Source: Progne subis subis
Taxonomy: Eukaryota; Chordata; Aves; Passeriformes; Hirundinidae
Direction: 5' to 3'
Length of the DNA: 64,000 nucleotides
Assembly: GCA_022316685.1 (NCBI GenBank)
Contig: JAKJHU010000156.1
Coordinates: 124,001-188,000 of the forward strand
Shown: positions 61,578 through 64,000 of the stretch, piece by piece
Numbering within the stretch: position 1 is the first letter of the stretch
How the letters are laid out: each line of letters opens with the position of its first letter
Translations under genes and position numbers: made by a program
Notes under the pieces: model-generated
The model's input: only the letters and a program-made list of their open reading frames with translations
Told to the model about the DNA's origin: nothing
Database searches by the model: none

Positions 61578-62309
61578 AGGAAGAGAAACACGATAGTCCT
61601 GGGGACAAAAAAAAAAGTACCTTTTCAAGATCTGTTAATAAGATTATCACTTCAAATATTATCACCTTTGTATACAGAGTTCATCACTATGATGGAGTAG
61701 CAAGAAAGAAGCTTCTCCTTCGTCTGTTCTGATGTAAGGTTTTTTCAGCTCCTCTGGATAAGCTCTAGAAACTGAAATTTCTGATTTTCATGAAAAGAAG
61801 CTCTTGGAGAGAATTACCAAGTATGATTGTTTAGGAAAAAGACAATTTCTATCAGCTTTGCAGTATGTTCTCACAACATCTCTGGGTGTCTTTACAGCAA
61901 AGTCTGAGAAAGTAATTTATAATTAAGTTCTATTTCTTGAAAATATTTCACTCTCCACAGTCACTCTCTATAGTCACTGATACTTACAGAGGCCTAGAAC
62001 CCATTTGACGTGTTTGTACTAATCACCCACTTGTTTCCTTAAATACATTTTACACCAGAGCTCGTGTTATTTCATGTGATTGTGGGATGGTGGTTTTTGG
62101 GTGGATGTTTTTGGGTTTTGTTTTTTTTTTTTTCTTGGCAACAGCTGAGCTCAATATATGTGTTTAAGGAAAGCAAAAAGCATTGGAGGTTTTCCCTCTG
62201 GCTTTTAGAATCAGTGTACTGGTAGTTTTAATAAGGAAATGTAAATCAGAGTGATGTGCACCCTGTTTCATGGTTTGTATTTTAACTCGCTGCTTGGGTA
62301 TTGGTCAGT

Positions 62310-62536
62310 ATAAGAGGAGCTGGCCTGAAGTTGCACCAGAGGAGGTTCAGGTTGGATATTAGGGAAAATTTTCTCGCTGAAAGGGTTGTCAGACTTTGGA
62401 ACCATCGCTGGAAGTGCTCAAAAACCATATGGATGTGGCACTTGAGGACATGGGCTAGTGGTGACTGTGGGATGACGTTAACATCCAGTGATCTCAGAGG
62501 TCTTTACCAGTTTCCAAGACCCTCCTGTGACTCTGA
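62310..62536 (+). mobile_element. CR1 LINE fragment abutting exon 6
   Basis: GAGGTTCAGGTTGGATATTA, GGATGTGGCACTTGAGGACA, TCAGAGGTCTTTACCAG and CTCCTGTGACTCTGA. Ends 60 bases before exon 6. Confidence 0.88.
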
Positions 62537-62596
62537 ATCCCAAGCTGGTGTTTCCAAGTGACCTCTAATGGGTATTTTCCCCCTGTCGTTATGCAG

Positions 62597-62731
62597 ATGC
62601 TATCAGCTCCACCAACCCCCGTGTCATTGATGATGCCAGAGCCAGGAAGTTGTCCAACGACCTCAAGAGATGCACTTACTATGAGACCTGTGCCACCTAC
62701 GGGCTCAACGTGGAGAGAGTCTTCCATGACG
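62597..62731 (+). CDS. AGAP1: AGAP1 exon 6: end of the GTPase-like domain
   Basis: A 135-nt exon. AT completes Asp463, then residues 464-507 follow from [20 protein letters not shown] to [14 protein letters not shown], with one base left over. ETCA takes the place of the ETSA-like G5 motif. [15 protein letters not shown] is the AGAP1 form; AGAP3 reads DDSRARKLSTD as I recall. VERVFHD has His where mammalian AGAPs have Gln (VFQD), as I remember them. The donor GAC G|GTACAG is acceptable and phase 1, expecting VAQK to follow. The next exon is beyond the window. A CR1 copy ends only 60 bases before the acceptor, so the pyrimidine tract (TTTTCCCCCTGTCGTTATGCAG region) is confined to a short gap. 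Confidence 0.95.
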
Positions 62732-63132
62732 GTACAGCTGCCTTCTTTCATCCAGCACGTCACTCCATCCTCTAGCTCTCCTTTCTAAGCAATGACACAC
62801 CTGGGATAGCTCAGATATTTGCCTGCTCAGTTAAAGAAAACGCTGATTTTTAGGCGTTTTTGTTGTGTTTTCTAAGATGCCTCCTTAACTTGAACGCACC
62901 ACACAGGCACTGATGTGTTTGCCACCAGCACCTTTAGTCGTAAGCATCTTTACCTATTTTTAGTCCTGATTTTAATTTTCAGGGGTTTTTGGCGCTTGTT
63001 TTATTTTAGCAACATTTTCTTTGGTTTGGTTTTAGCTCTTGTGGAGAGGCTGAGGGGCTGTTTGTGCAGAGTAGCTGAAAATGCTGTGTTTGAGTACCGT
63101 AGTGTTTGTGGGGTGTTATAATAGCTTGGATG

Positions 63133-63342
63133 TTGGGCAGGAATTGTTCCCTGGAAAGGTGAGGAGGCCCTGGCACGGGGTGCCCAGAGAAGCTGTGGCT
63201 GCCCCTGGATCCCTGGCAGTGTCCCAGGCCGGGTTGGACATTGGGGCTTGGAACAGCCCTGAATAGTGGAAGGTGTCCCTGCCCATGGCAGGGGTGGGAC
63301 AGGGTAAGCTTTAAGCTCCTTTCCAACCCAACCCATTCTCTT
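63133..63342 (+). mobile_element. CR1 LINE 3' fragment
   Basis: GGCCCTGGCACGGGGTGCCC, GAAGCTGTGGCTGCCCCTGG and TTCCAACCCAACCCATTCTC. A possible displaced tail (ATTCTGTGATTG, ATGATTCTGG) lies at 63393-63421. Confidence 0.92.
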
Positions 63343-63740
63343 GGCGACTCTTGTGTAGGGGTTTTGATTCTTGTGAGTCCCTCCCAGAGCAGGGTATTCT
63401 GTGATTGCATCCATGATTCTGGAGTTGTATGAGATGGGATTTGTGCCCCCTCTAGTGGAATTTCAGCCAAGTGTCCTGGGGCTTGGCTGGCTTCTCTTCT
63501 CACCGGGCTCCTCTCGCGGCTGAATGTGTCAGCCCCTCATCACAGCAGTTTTCTGTGTCTAAAAACCTTCTTAATTGAGTTTTAATGCTTCTCAGAGCTC
63601 CTCAGTTCTGGGCTTTTTTGTTGCCGTTGCAAAGTCCTGCTCTGCCCATGCTTACGTGAGGCAGTGTCACATCAGCACCTTGCAATGGGCTGTGAAAAGA
63701 CGCTTCAAATTTAAAAAAAAAAAAGGGGGAAAATTCCAGA

Positions 63741-63862
63741 TTTTTACATGGAATAAAAAGGTAATACATCCTAATGTTTACATTGGAGAAAAAATAAATT
63801 TGTTGTAATTTTTACATGGGGGAAAAAAGAGTCAAAACATTTTATGCTTTACGTGGAAAATA
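63741..63862. repeat. Degenerate TTTACATGG repeats
   Basis: Four related blocks: TTTTTACATGGAATAAAAA, GTTTACATTGGAGAAAAAA, TTTTTACATGGGGGAAAAA and CTTTACGTGGAAAA, at irregular 20-45 base spacing after an A/G-rich run. Confidence 0.6.
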
Positions 63863-64000
63863 CTGACGTGCCCCTGTTTTCTGCCCATGCTGTTGGTCAG
63901 ATTTTGCGGAGGAGCATTTGAAGCTGCATCTTCTTGCTTTGCTCCCTGTTTTCTCTTGAACTAGTTGCAAAAATTACTGTTTTGACTGCCTAGATTTTCT

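Larger units (their letters stand above)
58841..62596 (+). other. AGAP1: AGAP1 intron 5 (3.8 kb)
   Basis: A phase-1 intron from GTAAGT to the acceptor GTTATGCAG. It is CR1-dense: 59050-59262 (+), 59801-60175 (-), 60845-60960 (-), 61435-61577 (-) and 62310-62536 (+). It also has a 12-base tandem repeat near 60525-60556. Nothing coding is recognised. Confidence 0.85.
62732..64000 (+). other. AGAP1: Start of AGAP1 intron 6 (runs off the window)
   Basis: Begins at GTACAG. It holds one CR1 copy (63133-63342, with a possible tail to 63421), an A-rich run at about 63710-63725 and a set of degenerate repeats related to TTTACATGG at 63741-63862. No coding exon continuing VERVFHD is seen before position 64000. 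Confidence 0.8.

Noticed and set aside
9588..63503. The same peptide pattern (GTLKLISFHPLPWAGTPST, then QGQPQLLWAPCARASP) in many places
   Set aside because: It looks like a gene family but is the translation of the repeated CR1 3' end in one frame. The copies vary and are truncated, and the matching DNA is plainly CR1.
1..64000. AGAP3 or AGAP2 instead of AGAP1
   Set aside because: [35 protein letters not shown] and [11 protein letters not shown] fit AGAP1. AGAP3 and AGAP2 differ at these positions as I recall them. A phylogeny would settle it.
1..64000. CRISPR arrays, tRNA or rRNA genes, viral or toxin genes
   Set aside because: No regularly spaced direct repeats, cloverleaf-type sequences, rRNA cores or viral-type frames were seen. 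The window is ordinary bird gene and intron sequence.

Overview
The window is a piece of a bird nuclear genome. Two things show this. First, about thirty short, 5'-truncated copies of the CR1 LINE are scattered through it on both strands, many ending in the CR1 tail of the ATTCTRTG type. Second, all recognisable coding sequence is one vertebrate gene split into small exons with consensus splice sites. There is no sign of bacterial or viral genes, tRNA, rRNA or CRISPR. The many copies of the 'CCCTGCCCATGGCAGG' CR1 end are typical of bird genomes; I cannot name the species.

The single supported gene is AGAP1 (centaurin gamma 2; Arf-GAP with GTPase-like, PH and ankyrin domains), on the + strand. 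Its 5' part is here and it runs off the right edge. I place six coding exons: 6704-7715, 37167-37225, 41248-41335, 55004-55089, 58699-58840 and 62597-62731. Their phases chain perfectly (1012+59+88+86+142+135 nt = 507 codons plus one base). They encode a long N-terminal extension (residues 1-337), the NSQEWTLSRS linker, and the GTPase-like domain up to the [14 protein letters not shown] segment. The rest of the linker, PH, ArfGAP and ankyrin parts must lie downstream. Paralogue choice: the linker (DAFVNSQ), P-loop (GNLASGKS), FAMWVDA and the [11 protein letters not shown] segment match AGAP1 as I remember it, rather than AGAP3 or AGAP2.

The first coding exon is not the short conventional AGAP1 N-terminus. 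It is a 337-residue extension whose three conserved blocks (a start-proximal QRKTVYRISVTMVK block, a KSK-RTLDNSDL block and an LLRFFSGIF block) match, in order, the N-terminal extension of AGAP2/PIKE-L. It lies in a CpG island of about 1.7 kb (about 5990-7740) that also holds a candidate promoter, a strong-context upstream ORF and an odd 50-base T-rich tract. No conventional AGAP1 first exon is visible, so it probably lies further upstream. In that case 1-5990 is intergenic for the long transcript and intronic for the short one.

Layout: 1-5990 upstream flank with an orphan CpG-rich patch (3490-4290); 5990-7740 island plus exon 1; a 29.5 kb first intron; exon 2; a 4 kb intron; exon 3 (P-loop); a 13.7 kb intron with a candidate 12-nt in-frame microexon at 42008-42019; exon 4; exons 5 and 6 about 3.6-3.8 kb apart; then the start of the next intron. 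Most intronic sequence outside CR1 is unremarkable. A few CR1-free blocks look like candidate conserved non-coding elements, but that cannot be tested without alignment.

Most promising for follow-up: the microexon that would insert four residues into the switch-I-like part of the GTPase-like domain; the PIKE-L-type first exon with its weak splice donor; and inverted CR1 pairs flanking exons 2 and 3.
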